From DYJE01 sp041660385 (lineage in GTDB: Bacteria; Desulfobacterota; Desulfobacteria; Desulfobacterales; Desulfolunaceae): a stretch of DNA of 64,000 nucleotides. The notes below the pieces were generated by a model. That model was not told where the DNA came from. It did no database searches and worked only from the letters and a program-made list of their open reading frames with translations. This document shows positions 44,744 through 54,219 of the stretch, one piece after another. The stretch is from the NCBI GenBank assembly GCA_041660385.1, contig JBAZWJ010000009.1, positions 1-64,000 on the forward strand, written 5' to 3'. The first letter of the stretch is position 1. Each line of letters starts with the position of its first letter. A program made the translations under genes and the position numbers.

Positions 44744-44781
44744 AAAATGACGAGGCGGTTTTAAACCGCCTCGTCATTTTT
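44744..44781. terminator. Bidirectional terminator
   Basis: AAATGACGAGGCGGTTT pairs with AAACCGCCTCGTCATTT almost without a loop and is followed by T6 on the plus strand and by TTTTTAAAG on the minus. It serves the enoyl-CoA hydratase-family gene and the convergent methyltransferase gene. Confidence 0.92.
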
Positions 44782-44831
44782 TACGACAGTTGAGACTCAA
44801 TGATTCTAAAACCAAAGTTCAGTGAATATAA

Positions 44832-45944
44832 TCATGAGAGATGCTTTTTTTCAATGGTCATATAGAAAATGATATTGGTGTCGTCTTCCTGATCAATGGT
44901 GAGCTCGTAATTTTCTATGCCGCTGTTTTTTGCAAGAGAAACCACGTCGTCAATATCCCTCAGGTAAAATGACCAGTCCGCCCACCAATCTGGAAGAAGG
45001 GGATGGTAGTTTTTGGAGTCTTTATGGGCGATGATCAAACGTCCGCCTGGTTTTAATAACGAATATAAAAATGCGATAAGGTCTCTGAAACCTTCCGCCG
45101 GAATATAATCCGCAAGGCCAATGGAGTAGACCATGTCTTTCCCACCGAGCAGCTCCCTGTACGTGTCAGGATTTTTGAGATAATCGTATACACTGTGATT
45201 CTGAAATCTGAAAACAATCCCTTTGGGCGGATTGGAAAGTTCATTTTCTGAGAAATTCAGGGCATCTTTGGATTTGTCGATCAGGGTGAAGGTCACATGG
45301 CCTGAAAGGTCAAAATCGTTTTCAACAAACAATTCCCTGAGATCCCGGGATGAACCGCAGGCTATATTCAGTATTTCTGCCTCCTTGGGATCGGATTTAA
45401 GATAGGAAAGAAGAATTCTTTTCATTTTATCTTTCCTGTTTCTAACGGCTTTGGCGTAATCGTTGGCGAGAAATGTTTCGTCTGCGCAGTAACCGAATCC
45501 TTTGGACGTTGGCCGGTTGTTGTATATGAATTCCAGTGTTTCGTAATCGCCAGGATATCCACCTGGTTTTTCCAGGGCATGTCGTACAAAATCAGACTGG
45601 AGCCCGTAGGCTGCACCGGAAATTCTAAAGGTGTCTTTCAACTTTCTGATCAGACAGGGATCGTTTAGAAGGGTTTCAATGATGTCGCCTTCTTCAAGGG
45701 TTGTGGTTGTTGCATGGATCACATCACCACTGACGGTCGATGGATCAAGAGAACCATTTTTTATGGATTGATCAATGGAATCAAGTGTGATGAAGTAGGG
45801 GACAACCGAATTGTCCCAGAAATCTTTGACCCTGCTTTTTATGGTTTCGTCGTTGATTTCTTTAAGAACAGGAAGGATTCGTTTTTTTAAAAGTGACCTC
45901 AACTGAATGTCTTCTTCAACGTCGCACTGATCAGCAAAACTCAT
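44832..45944 (-). CDS. Class I SAM-dependent methyltransferase with N-terminal extension
   Basis: A 370-residue protein. The C-terminal half has the Rossmann SAM motif ILNIACGSSRDLRELF, then TLIDKSKDALNFSE, DMVYSIGLADYI and KPGGRLIIAHKD. The N-terminal half contains the conserved GGYPGDYETLEFIYN, also seen in proteins annotated with PhcB, the enzyme that makes the methyl-ester quorum signal of Ralstonia. That likeness is from memory and partial. AAAGGAG precedes the start. It is a lone gene. Confidence 0.72.
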   Translation of the reverse strand: MSFADQCDVEEDIQLRSLLKKRILPVLKEINDETIKSRVKDFWDNSVVPYFITLDSIDQSIKNGSLDPSTVSGDVIHATTTTLEEGDIIETLLNDPCLIRKLKDTFRISGAAYGLQSDFVRHALEKPGGYPGDYETLEFIYNNRPTSKGFGYCADETFLANDYAKAVRNRKDKMKRILLSYLKSDPKEAEILNIACGSSRDLRELFVENDFDLSGHVTFTLIDKSKDALNFSENELSNPPKGIVFRFQNHSVYDYLKNPDTYRELLGGKDMVYSIGLADYIPAEGFRDLIAFLYSLLKPGGRLIIAHKDSKNYHPLLPDWWADWSFYLRDIDDVVSLAKNSGIENYELTIDQEDDTNIIFYMTIEKKHLS

Positions 45945-46272
45945 GAGTTACTCCTTTTTTGTAACCTGAAAACGTTCTGAATTGAAATTAGTGTATTACA
46001 AATTACTCAAGTGTAAAAATAAATCAAGGGGGATTTGTAAAACTTTATAATATAGAGATGATTTCAATTTTCAAATTTTGCACTTCATAATATAATATTC
46101 AGTAAATACAAATAAATATAAAAAGTCTATTCATCGTTAATAGTTGCGGTTAAAAATTCATGATTAAAAAATAAAGGCTTTCGCCTGTTTGCTCTATCCT
46201 TTTTTATCTAAAAAGCATAATAAGAGCACTGAAATAAACGATTTATCAAGAACGATTGCATGAAAGGATTTT
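45945..46272. other. AT-rich intergenic interval
   Basis: A 328-bp divergent spacer between the methyltransferase gene and trhA. It is strongly AT-rich, holds the promoters of both genes by position, and shows no open frame, tRNA or strong hairpin that I can support. Confidence 0.5.
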
Positions 46273-46920
46273 ATGATGAGAACTCAGGAAACATTTAATT
46301 TTTACTCACACCTTGCAGGTGTCATACTGTCAGTTGCAGGCCTTGTTTTTCTTTTCAGGGTGGCCAGTTCATCGGTTCCTGGAATCATTACAGCCTCGAT
46401 ATACGGCCTCTCCATTGTTTTTCTTTTTTCTGCAAGTTCCTTGTACCATGCCTTTAAAAAAGAAGAAAATGAGATCTCGTTTTGGCGAAAAATGGACCGA
46501 CTGGCCATATTTTTCATGATTGCCGGGACATATACTCCGATATGCTACTTCTGCCTTGAAGGCTCGTGGCGCTGGACCATGATCGGACTTCAATGGGGCC
46601 TTGTGGGGTTTGGGGTCATTTCACAGCTTTTTTTCCCTCGTGCTCCCCGCAGCTTCTACGCAGGAATCTATCTGTCCATGGGCTGGCTTGCCATTTTTCC
46701 CATCCGACAGATTCTCACCAACATGTCGTCGAGCCAGATAACCCTGCTGTTTTCAGGTGGTGTGGCTTTTTCCATTGGGGGTCTTATTTACGCCATAAAA
46801 CGCCCCCGGATTCTTCCCGGCATTTTCAGCTTTCATGAACTCTTTCATGTTACTGTTCTGCTGGGCGGTGTGCTTCATTATGCGATGATCTACCGGGTGT
46901 ATTTTGAAAAGCTGGTATGA
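46273..46920 (+). CDS. trhA: Hemolysin III family membrane protein (TrhA)
   Basis: A 215-residue protein with seven hydrophobic segments of the PAQR/hemolysin III family. Conserved marks are FNFYSHLAGVILS near the start, SSLYHAFK, DRLAIFFMIAGTYTPICYF, and SFHELFHVTVLLGGVLHY; their Ser, Asp and three His form the putative metal-binding site. The family affects membrane lipid homeostasis; hemolytic activity is doubtful. It overlaps the next gene by 4 bp (ATGA). Confidence 0.9.
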   Translation: MMRTQETFNFYSHLAGVILSVAGLVFLFRVASSSVPGIITASIYGLSIVFLFSASSLYHAFKKEENEISFWRKMDRLAIFFMIAGTYTPICYFCLEGSWRWTMIGLQWGLVGFGVISQLFFPRAPRSFYAGIYLSMGWLAIFPIRQILTNMSSSQITLLFSGGVAFSIGGLIYAIKRPRILPGIFSFHELFHVTVLLGGVLHYAMIYRVYFEKLV

Positions 46921-47795
46921 CCAATATGGCCTTGCCAAACTCTCTTCAAGCCGGGCTTGACCGGGAAATATCCTTATTTCATGATGAGTATTCGAAAAAC
47001 TTCCTCAAGGGAGAGTCTAAAGACCAGGAAATAGGTTCTCCTTACTTTCTTCATCAGCCCGGATCACACACAGCCATTCTTCTGATCCACGGTTTTATGG
47101 CTGCACCCCATGAGGTCCGGGAATGGGCCGACGATCTTCATGCAAAAGGTTACACGGTTTATGCCCCAAGACTTGCAGGTCACGGAACATCGGCTATTGA
47201 TCTTGGCAGGCGGTCGTTCAGTGACTGGGTTGATTCGGTTGAAAGGGGCTACGCCATTCTGTCATCTTTCAGCAGGCGGATTATCGTTGGAGGTTTTTCA
47301 ACAGGCGCAGGGCTTGCCTTGCATCAGGCTGTTCATCACCCGGAACGATACATAGCCGTTTTGTCTGTTAGCGCACCCATGAAATTTTCGAGTATTTCAT
47401 CACGTTTTTCAGAAATGATAGAGCTTTGGAACCATTGTTGCCGTTTTCTCAACCTTGATTCCTTTCAAAAACCCTTTGCCACCAATCATCCCGACAACCC
47501 TGAAATCAACTATCACAGATGCCCGATCCATGGATTCAATCAGGTCAAAGCCTTGATGCGTGATGTGGATAAAGGACTTCCAGGTGTTTCCATTCCTGCG
47601 CTTATCATTCAGGGAAGTCGGGACCCGAAAGTGAGCCCTATGTCCGGGAAAATGATTTGCAACAGGATCGACTCTAAAATCAAAACCTATGTGGAGATCG
47701 ACCACCATCTCCATGGAATTGTTCGTGGTGATGTGGGTAAAAAGGTCTTTTCCGCTGTTCATGATTTCCTTTCACAAATCGTTGGAAACACTTAA
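46917..47795 (+). CDS. Alpha/beta hydrolase, carboxylesterase/lipase-like
   Basis: A 292-residue serine hydrolase of the Est30/monoacylglycerol lipase-like group: LLIHGFMAAPHEVREWADDL, APRLAGHGTS, the nucleophile elbow GGFSTGA (Ser about 128), QGSRDPKVSP (Asp) and DHHLHG (His). No signal peptide, so cytoplasmic. Translationally coupled to trhA (ATGA), which suggests shared involvement in membrane lipid metabolism. truC follows 5 bp later. Confidence 0.82.
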   Translation: MTNMALPNSLQAGLDREISLFHDEYSKNFLKGESKDQEIGSPYFLHQPGSHTAILLIHGFMAAPHEVREWADDLHAKGYTVYAPRLAGHGTSAIDLGRRSFSDWVDSVERGYAILSSFSRRIIVGGFSTGAGLALHQAVHHPERYIAVLSVSAPMKFSSISSRFSEMIELWNHCCRFLNLDSFQKPFATNHPDNPEINYHRCPIHGFNQVKALMRDVDKGLPGVSIPALIIQGSRDPKVSPMSGKMICNRIDSKIKTYVEIDHHLHGIVRGDVGKKVFSAVHDFLSQIVGNT

Positions 47796-47800
47796 CGGTC

Positions 47801-48496
47801 ATGCCCGAACTTCAGGTCATTTTCAGAGATGAACATTTCATAGTCGTGAACAAACCTTCGGGACTTTTTGTCCATAAAAACGTCATTGAACCCAAAGCAC
47901 CCCACGCGTTATCCTATGTCAGGGAATTAAATGGGGGACATGTCTGGCCTGTACACCGTCTGGACAGGCCCACATCAGGTGTTCTTGTATTCGCTTGCAG
48001 TAAACTGGCCACAAGCCTTTTGAGCCGGGAGTTCCGTGAAAAACGTGTAACCAAAACATATCATGCGGTGGTAAGAGGCTACACAGAAAGTCAGGGCGTA
48101 ATCGATCATCCCCTTTTGTCCGAGCAAGGAACAACTCGAAAAGACTCCATCACGACTTATATGCGAATCAAAACCGTGGAACTTCCATATCCTGTGGGAC
48201 CTTATCAAACAGCACGGTATTCGTTACTTGAAGTAAAACCTGTCACAGGAAGACGTCATCAGATCAGACGTCATTTCGACCATCTTTTTCACCCTCTTAT
48301 AGGTGACAGGGTATACGGTGATGGGCGTCACAACCGTTTTGTTCGTGAAACATACGGTGTGGGCAGGTTGCTTCTTTCTGCCACAGACCTTGAATTCATC
48401 CATCCGTTCACGGGGGAACCCATTCACCTGCGTGCTGAAATTCAGGAAGATATGGCTTCTCTGATCAATTCCATGTTCGGGGAAATGTTCGTTTGA
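47801..48496 (+). CDS. truC: RluA-family pseudouridine synthase (TruC-like)
   Basis: A 231-residue single-domain pseudouridine synthase with VNKPSGLFVHKN and the catalytic motif HRLDRPTSGVLVFA (active-site Asp). The GRRHQIRRHFDHLFHPLIGDRVYGDG stretch follows. The absence of an S4 domain and the HPLIGD...RLLLSA spacing fit TruC, which modifies U65 of tRNA-Ile and tRNA-Asp. Other RluA paralogues are the alternative. Confidence 0.8.
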   Translation: MPELQVIFRDEHFIVVNKPSGLFVHKNVIEPKAPHALSYVRELNGGHVWPVHRLDRPTSGVLVFACSKLATSLLSREFREKRVTKTYHAVVRGYTESQGVIDHPLLSEQGTTRKDSITTYMRIKTVELPYPVGPYQTARYSLLEVKPVTGRRHQIRRHFDHLFHPLIGDRVYGDGRHNRFVRETYGVGRLLLSATDLEFIHPFTGEPIHLRAEIQEDMASLINSMFGEMFV

Positions 48497-48565
48497 CCCC
48501 GTATTGAAAGGGTGTTATCATCGCCTTCTTTAAAAAACGAACCATTAAATATTTATAAGAGGTGC

Positions 48566-49636
48566 ATGATGAAAGTCGGTATGATCGGACTTCCGCAGAC
48601 AGGTAAAATAACCCTATTCCAGATCCTGACCGGCAACAAAGCGCCGGAGGGCGGAGTCACCAAACCTCTTCCCGGAGCTGCGGACATCGTCGACAAACGA
48701 TTTGATACTCTGGTGTCCATGTACGAACCCAAAAAAAATGTCCGTGCAAGGATTGATCTGGTGCTTCTTCCTAAAATCGAACAGGAAGCCATCAAAAAAG
48801 GAGATATTTTCAGGGATATCGCCGACACCGATGCCATCTGCCATGTGGTGAGAGCTTTTGAGGATGAAGCGGTTTACCATGTTGACGGTTCGGTGAACCC
48901 CATTCGTGACATTGACATGATCAATGCGGAACTGATCATGCACGACCTGATATTCATCGAAAAACGGATGGATAAACTCACACAGAGCTTGAAAAAACTC
49001 AAAGACGAAGCCCAGCAGAAAGAACTGGACCTTCTCCTTGTGTTGAAAGCCCATCTGGAAGAAGAAAAACCCTTGAGACTTCTTGACATCACGGAAGACG
49101 AAGAGTCGATAATCCGTAGCTATCCGTTCATCACACGGAAACAGATGCTCCTTGCCCTGAATGTTGAAGAAGATAAAATCAACGATACAGCCCTCATGGA
49201 TTCCTTGAAACAACGCTGTGAGCTGGGAAAAATGGAAGTTATGCAGGTTTCGGCCAAAGTGGAATCTGAAATCGCACTGCTCGACACGGAAGAGGAAAAA
49301 GACGAATTCCGTAAAGAGCTGGGGATCGAAGTTTCGGCCCTTGAAACCCTGACAACGCTCTGTCTTAAAGCTCTTGGCCGCATCTCATTTTTCACTGTGG
49401 GAAAAGACGAAGTCCGCCAGTGGCTGCTCAGGCGTCATTCAACAGCCCCCGAAGCTGCCGGTGTCATTCACTCTGACCTGCAACGCGGCTTTATCCGTGC
49501 TGAAGTTTTCAAATATCAGGAACTCATGGAGTACAAAGACGAAGCAGGTCTGAAAAAAGCCGGAAAGATCTATGTGAACGGAAAAGAATATGTGGTGGAA
49601 GACGGAGACATCCTGAACATCCGATTCAAGGTATGA
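48566..49636 (+). CDS. Degenerate YchF/Obg-like NTPase (DUF933)
   Basis: A 356-residue relative of the YchF ATPase. The C-terminal 80 residues match the TGS/DUF933 domain of YchF (GRISFFTVGKDEVRQW, IHSDLQRGFIRAEVFKYQELM, GKEYVVEDGDILNIRF). The N-terminal P-loop reads GLPQTGKIT where YchF has GLPNVGKST: the Mg-binding Ser is Ile (I15). The switch II DxxG is gone (DLVLLPKIE replaces DIAGL), while an NVEE in place of the YchF NxxE motif remains. The central coiled-coil region is present. It may bind nucleotide weakly or not at all. Start chosen at 48566 after AGAGGTG; 48569 also possible. It is a second, divergent YchF, not the housekeeping copy. Confidence 0.75.
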   Translation: MMKVGMIGLPQTGKITLFQILTGNKAPEGGVTKPLPGAADIVDKRFDTLVSMYEPKKNVRARIDLVLLPKIEQEAIKKGDIFRDIADTDAICHVVRAFEDEAVYHVDGSVNPIRDIDMINAELIMHDLIFIEKRMDKLTQSLKKLKDEAQQKELDLLLVLKAHLEEEKPLRLLDITEDEESIIRSYPFITRKQMLLALNVEEDKINDTALMDSLKQRCELGKMEVMQVSAKVESEIALLDTEEEKDEFRKELGIEVSALETLTTLCLKALGRISFFTVGKDEVRQWLLRRHSTAPEAAGVIHSDLQRGFIRAEVFKYQELMEYKDEAGLKKAGKIYVNGKEYVVEDGDILNIRFKV

Positions 49637-49703
49637 TTCGTTTTTTTATAATGTATGGAGGTTTGGGGCCGATTTACTGAAAAACGATAACCGGACATGA
49701 TTG

Positions 49704-50984
49704 ATGAAGAACAGTGCTTTCTCATGCCTGATCACGCTATTTATTCTGGTTTTCTCTACGAGCCTTTACGGGGAAACCAGATTCGGCCTTGAACTATCGG
49801 ATCATGTCCTCAGCCAGAAAAACATCTACGACACAGACTCCCTCAACGATTTCAGCAAAGATGAAATCAACAACACCGTCATTGTTTCACCTTATCTTGA
49901 ATACACACCTCTGAAAAAGATCAGCGCTTTTGTCATGGCGGATCTTTCCTGGGAGCATGCCTTTGAAACGGATGAAGATGAAGGAGATGCAGATCTCACC
50001 AGTGCATTTGTCTGTTATCAAGGCTCTCCAGCCATTTTTTATGCAGGTGTCCAGCCTTTTTCCATCGGAAGAGGATTTATATTCAACGACAATACACCAG
50101 GATTGTCTCTGGATATGACTCTATCAAATACAACACAAACCAGTGTAAAAGCGGCACATGTCAAAGGCTCATCCACACTTTATTCATTCAACCTGGGATT
50201 CGAACCTGGTTTGTTTGAAAAAGTCGAGATGTTTGGTGCCATATACCATGACAGCAACGATACAACCGCCTCACTTCTTGATGCGTTTTACGTCTGGAAA
50301 ACGATATGGACGACGCGAATCATCCCTCTGATATCGAGTCGTGGCGATCTTTACTACGCAGGACTTGGGGCCGATATTTTTGTAGGAGATTTCTTTGTCA
50401 AGGCCACTTGTGTTATTCAGAAGGGGACTTTAACTTTTACCACTGAAAATCCTGTAATATCAAGAGATGTTGACTTTAGCTCCTATCTTGCCGATATGGA
50501 AATATCCCGTAACCTGAGCGATACATGGTCCATGTCCGGCATCTTTTTTCTTCGAACAGGAGGCAGATCAGAATCCGATAAACTTGAAAATCATACTTTT
50601 GTAACCCCAAGACCCATGAGTTACAGAACCCAGATTTTTTCAAACGATCAGTTCGGACCTTATCAAAACGAATCCGGTTTTTATTCACAGGGTATAGTCA
50701 TGCCAGGTTTGATCGCTCCGGCTCTTTCATTGACTTGGACACCCCGTGAAAATCTGATGTTCAAAACGACCTGCACGCTTCTTTATCCCTACAGTGAACC
50801 GGGTGATGGCGCATCATTTTATGGCTGGGAATGGGATATGTCTCTTTCGTACACGATTGGTAAACGTTGGCAATTGATCGGAGAGGCGGGATATTTCAAG
50901 CACGGAGATTTTTTCAAAGACGAACAAGGCCAAACACCTGAACCGATAAGCCGTTTTCTTACGGGCATCCATGTAAGTTTTTAA
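49704..50984 (+). CDS. Outer-membrane beta-barrel protein of unknown function
   Basis: A 426-residue exported protein with a signal peptide (hydrophobic run ending STSLYGE, cleaved about residue 24) and a body of alternating polar/hydrophobic strands. It has many aromatic residues and ends GIHVSF, the terminal Phe that suits BAM-dependent barrels. I recognise no family with confidence; the layout recalls substrate-specific porins or alginate-export-like barrels. Lone gene with its own leader. Confidence 0.6.
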   Translation: MKNSAFSCLITLFILVFSTSLYGETRFGLELSDHVLSQKNIYDTDSLNDFSKDEINNTVIVSPYLEYTPLKKISAFVMADLSWEHAFETDEDEGDADLTSAFVCYQGSPAIFYAGVQPFSIGRGFIFNDNTPGLSLDMTLSNTTQTSVKAAHVKGSSTLYSFNLGFEPGLFEKVEMFGAIYHDSNDTTASLLDAFYVWKTIWTTRIIPLISSRGDLYYAGLGADIFVGDFFVKATCVIQKGTLTFTTENPVISRDVDFSSYLADMEISRNLSDTWSMSGIFFLRTGGRSESDKLENHTFVTPRPMSYRTQIFSNDQFGPYQNESGFYSQGIVMPGLIAPALSLTWTPRENLMFKTTCTLLYPYSEPGDGASFYGWEWDMSLSYTIGKRWQLIGEAGYFKHGDFFKDEQGQTPEPISRFLTGIHVSF

Positions 50985-50999
50985 CTAATCGCATTAAAC

Positions 51000-51016
51000 C
51001 ACCAGCTATGCTGGTG
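51000..51016. repeat. Hairpin resembling an IS200/IS605-type end
   Basis: CACCAGC-TAT-GCTGGTG is a perfect 7-bp palindrome with a 3-nt loop at the left edge of the GC-rich island. Such hairpins sit at the ends of IS200/IS605 elements, but no transposase is present, so this may be a remnant or an ordinary terminator. Confidence 0.4.
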
Positions 51017-51153
51017 TGATCCTGATAGGCTTTTTGCCGACCCAGACGAGATAAACTTGATCATTGATCATAATGATATGGCCAAGGTCTTGGAGGGAGG
51101 GGTGTATTAAGCGCTTACAATGGAACTCCACAGCAGGAGCCGGGCCTCCTATC

Positions 51154-53976
51154 TTATCTCAGCCCAAGCTTGTTCATCCGGTTGTAAAGGCTGGTGCGTT
51201 TCATCCCGAGAATGTCGGAAGCGCCGCCGACGCCGGAGATCCGGCCGCCGGTTTTGTCCATGACATAGGAAATGTATCGCCTCTGGATTTCATCGAGTGT
51301 GGGCAGGTCGTCGAATTCACCCCCGCCGGAACCTGGAGGGGCCACAGAGGGGAGGTTTAACTGGAGAAGGTTTCCGGTGGAAAGAAGCACCGCACGTTCC
51401 ATGACATTGCGAAGCTCACGGATATTTCCGGGCCAGGTGTATTCCCTGAGAGCGGCTTCGTGTTCGGGAATGAGCCGGAGCTCTTGATGGCCGTACTTCT
51501 GTGCGAGCCTCTGAAGGAAATGGCCAGCCAGGAGAACAATATCTTCTTTCCGCTCGCGAAGAGGGGGAAGCATCACGGGGATCACGTTCAACCGGTAGTA
51601 AAGGTCCTCCCGAAACCGCCCGGCGGCGACTTCCGCAGCCAGATTGCGGTTTGTGGCGCCAATGAGCCGGAAATCGGACGTGATGTTCTGAGTCCCGCCG
51701 ATCCGCGTCATGGTTTTTTCCTGGATGGCCCGGAGGAGTTTGACCTGGATAGTCTTGGGGATTTCACCGACCTCATCGATAAACAGTGTCCCTTTATGGG
51801 CCAGTTCCATCCGTCCTTTCTTCTGGCGGTCCGCACCGGTGAACGCTCCTTTTTCGTGACCGAACAGCTCACTCTCCACTAGGGCTTCGGGGATCACCGT
51901 GGGATCGACCGTGATCATGGGATTGCCGCTCCTCCGGCTCATCCGGTGGATCCGCCGAGCAAGGAGTTCTTTACCCGTTCCCGTTTCTCCGAGGATCAGG
52001 ACAGTGCTGTCGGTGACGGCGATCCGATCCGCCTGTTCAAGGATTTTCATCATGAACGGGCTGCAGGTGAGGATGGATTCCCCGTCGTCTGGTTTGAGAT
52101 GACCGAGCCAGTCAGCGCTTTTTTGTTCAAGTTGCCGTGAGAAATCATGGATATGGTCGATGTAGCTGGTCAACCAGCGAGTCATCTGCATAAGCTGGGC
52201 GTTAGACAGATTATCGAAACAGTCCTGAACGTAGGAGTTGTCGTGGTACAGCACCCCACGGACCTGTCCGCCCACCTCGAAGGGAACGCAGATCAGGGCC
52301 TTGGCCAGGCTCGGGTTGAGCTCCGTGTCCCGACGCCGGAGGATCTGGGGGCGGTTTTCGTAAAACGTCCGGAAAACAAGGGTCAGGTTCTCGCGGAAGG
52401 CCGGGGCATTGATGTCCGCTTGGGACAGGTTGCAGGCACCCTTAAGCACCATTCCCTTGCCGGGTGACCCGTGGCGGAACCAGAAAATCCCCCCGCGCTC
52501 GGCACCGAAATACCGGTTGGTGGACCGGACCGTTTTGGCAAGGAGGCTGTCGAAATCTGCACTGGGGGACAGTTCGGCGATAACGTCGGAGAACATCCCC
52601 AGAAGGGGATCCTCCACGCCGTCGAAGGTCTTGAGATCATCACGGGCCGCAAGGAGGGGCCGGAGGTCGTCCGGAAAGAACACATCCGTGAAATTGGAGA
52701 AATCCCTCCGGGCCTTTTCAACCAGAGCACGCGCGCCCTCACGGTCACCGTCCCTGAGTCTCAGCCGGGCCATTTCGATCCGGGTTTTTCCCGTCTGAAC
52801 CGGATCACCGGACTGCATCAGAAACGCTTCACTCTGCTTCAGGCCTGATTCGATCACGGGAACCGGCACCCCGTTATCGATCTGTTCCACTGCCCGCAAC
52901 CGGAGCGCGACCCCCTTCAAATGGATGTTCGGCTCCTGCATGATCCGCATGAACTCATCGGCGTAGTTCAGTGATGACGTCTGGTAAGTTCCGTTTCGAA
53001 AAATCGCGAACAGCGTTTCGAGGATCACCGGGGAGGCGTACTGCCGGATCAATCCGGCGTTTTTCGCTTCTTCCGTGGCCTTCATGATCCATTCATGAGC
53101 CTCCTCCATCCGACCTTCCAGGCAGTGATGGGTGGAAAGCCCTCCGCTGGCGAAATAACCGGCCAGGGCGTTCCGGGTCAGTCGCGCCTCCTGAAGGGCA
53201 CCGGACAGGTGGAAATGGGCCTGCTTCGTCTTGCGGATTCCCAGAAGGATAATGCCCAAAACGGCGCGAAGTGTCGTGGCAAGACCTTTGTCACCGGCCG
53301 CCATGGCGACGCGCCGGTAATAATCCAGGGTGCCGATGGCGCGGTGGAACTGTCCCAGAAAGGAGGCGCAATAGCTCAGCCACAGGGGCCCGGAGGGGTT
53401 GACCACACGCCCCATGATTTCCGATTCGAAACTGTGGGCGGCCCGTTCGAAATAGACGATGGCCTCCCGGAAACGGCCCTGTATAAAGTAGTAAAGACCG
53501 ATGAACTCCGCCGCCTGGGTCAGGATGTCCTCATCCCCCAGGGCCTCGGCTTCGAATTTTCCGACCTCGAACACCGAAATGGCGGTATCCCTCTGTTCGG
53601 CGAAGTAGAAAAGCCGCCCCAAATGGAGGTTGATCATGGCCATGGATCGCCGGTCACCGATTCGCTCGGCCGCCGGCAGCGCGCGTTGAAGGATGACGGT
53701 CAACTCCGGAAACCCTCGGCCCAGGACAAAACTCACGTTGGCCAGTTCGATGACTCCGGAGATGAGCATCCCGTCCCTCTCCGGCGATTCCGGCAGAGCC
53801 AGCAACCTATCCGTGACCCTTCGGAGATGGTTCCAGGCCGCATCCCTGTCACCCATCATAAGGGCGTTTCTGGCCAGATTTTTTTCGACCAGAAGGGCTT
53901 CCTCTCCCGTAACAGCATTGTTCCTGTTTTTCATAACGCCTCTGCTTTTTTCCGGTTTTGTGAGTGAGGTCATCAT
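51154..53976 (-). CDS. Sigma-54-dependent transcriptional activator with TPR-like and GAF domains
   Basis: A 940-residue enhancer-binding protein. About 440 N-terminal residues form helical TPR-like repeats. A GAF-like domain follows (about 460-620, ERGGIFWFRHG). The AAA+ domain has Walker A LGETGTGKE (about 658) and the sigma-54 contact loop GAFTGA (about 708). A Fis-type HTH (SDILGMKRTSLYNRMNKLG) ends the protein. The N-terminal pair of domains may sense a ligand or partner. Start at 53976, where GGGGGGA stands about 9 nt before ATGATG; an ATG at 53934 is also possible. It is divergent from an operon with a perfect sigma-54 promoter, which it most likely activates. Confidence 0.93.
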   Translation of the reverse strand: MMTSLTKPEKSRGVMKNRNNAVTGEEALLVEKNLARNALMMGDRDAAWNHLRRVTDRLLALPESPERDGMLISGVIELANVSFVLGRGFPELTVILQRALPAAERIGDRRSMAMINLHLGRLFYFAEQRDTAISVFEVGKFEAEALGDEDILTQAAEFIGLYYFIQGRFREAIVYFERAAHSFESEIMGRVVNPSGPLWLSYCASFLGQFHRAIGTLDYYRRVAMAAGDKGLATTLRAVLGIILLGIRKTKQAHFHLSGALQEARLTRNALAGYFASGGLSTHHCLEGRMEEAHEWIMKATEEAKNAGLIRQYASPVILETLFAIFRNGTYQTSSLNYADEFMRIMQEPNIHLKGVALRLRAVEQIDNGVPVPVIESGLKQSEAFLMQSGDPVQTGKTRIEMARLRLRDGDREGARALVEKARRDFSNFTDVFFPDDLRPLLAARDDLKTFDGVEDPLLGMFSDVIAELSPSADFDSLLAKTVRSTNRYFGAERGGIFWFRHGSPGKGMVLKGACNLSQADINAPAFRENLTLVFRTFYENRPQILRRRDTELNPSLAKALICVPFEVGGQVRGVLYHDNSYVQDCFDNLSNAQLMQMTRWLTSYIDHIHDFSRQLEQKSADWLGHLKPDDGESILTCSPFMMKILEQADRIAVTDSTVLILGETGTGKELLARRIHRMSRRSGNPMITVDPTVIPEALVESELFGHEKGAFTGADRQKKGRMELAHKGTLFIDEVGEIPKTIQVKLLRAIQEKTMTRIGGTQNITSDFRLIGATNRNLAAEVAAGRFREDLYYRLNVIPVMLPPLRERKEDIVLLAGHFLQRLAQKYGHQELRLIPEHEAALREYTWPGNIRELRNVMERAVLLSTGNLLQLNLPSVAPPGSGGGEFDDLPTLDEIQRRYISYVMDKTGGRISGVGGASDILGMKRTSLYNRMNKLGLR

Positions 53977-54094
53977 AAGAAAACATCCCCCCGATGTCAA
54001 CAGAATGTCCGAATACGGTCATAATGGTGTTTATATAAGGACACTCAGCCCTCCAGTTATTATATATATTAAATAATATCTGATAGTTAATAAA

Positions 54095-54110
54095 TGGCAC
54101 ATTGTTTGCT
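54095..54110 (+). promoter_or_regulatory. Sigma-54 (-24/-12) promoter, exact consensus
   Basis: TGGCACA-TTGT-TTGCT matches the consensus TGGCACR-N4-TTGCW at every defined base. It lies 110 bp before the SCP2 gene, directed into the operon, and opposite the gene for the sigma-54 activator. Binding sites for the activator should lie upstream (54000-54090), where TGTCC (54007-54011) and GGACA near 54038 form a loose inverted pair. Confidence 0.9.
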
Positions 54111-54219
54111 AACTTAGTTATACCAAGCGACCGATGTTTATCATTAATACACATGTTCGTTGCACCGCGGAGGCCGGGTCGCCGCCGCGACACCCATTAC
54201 CCATCAAAGGGAGGAACCG

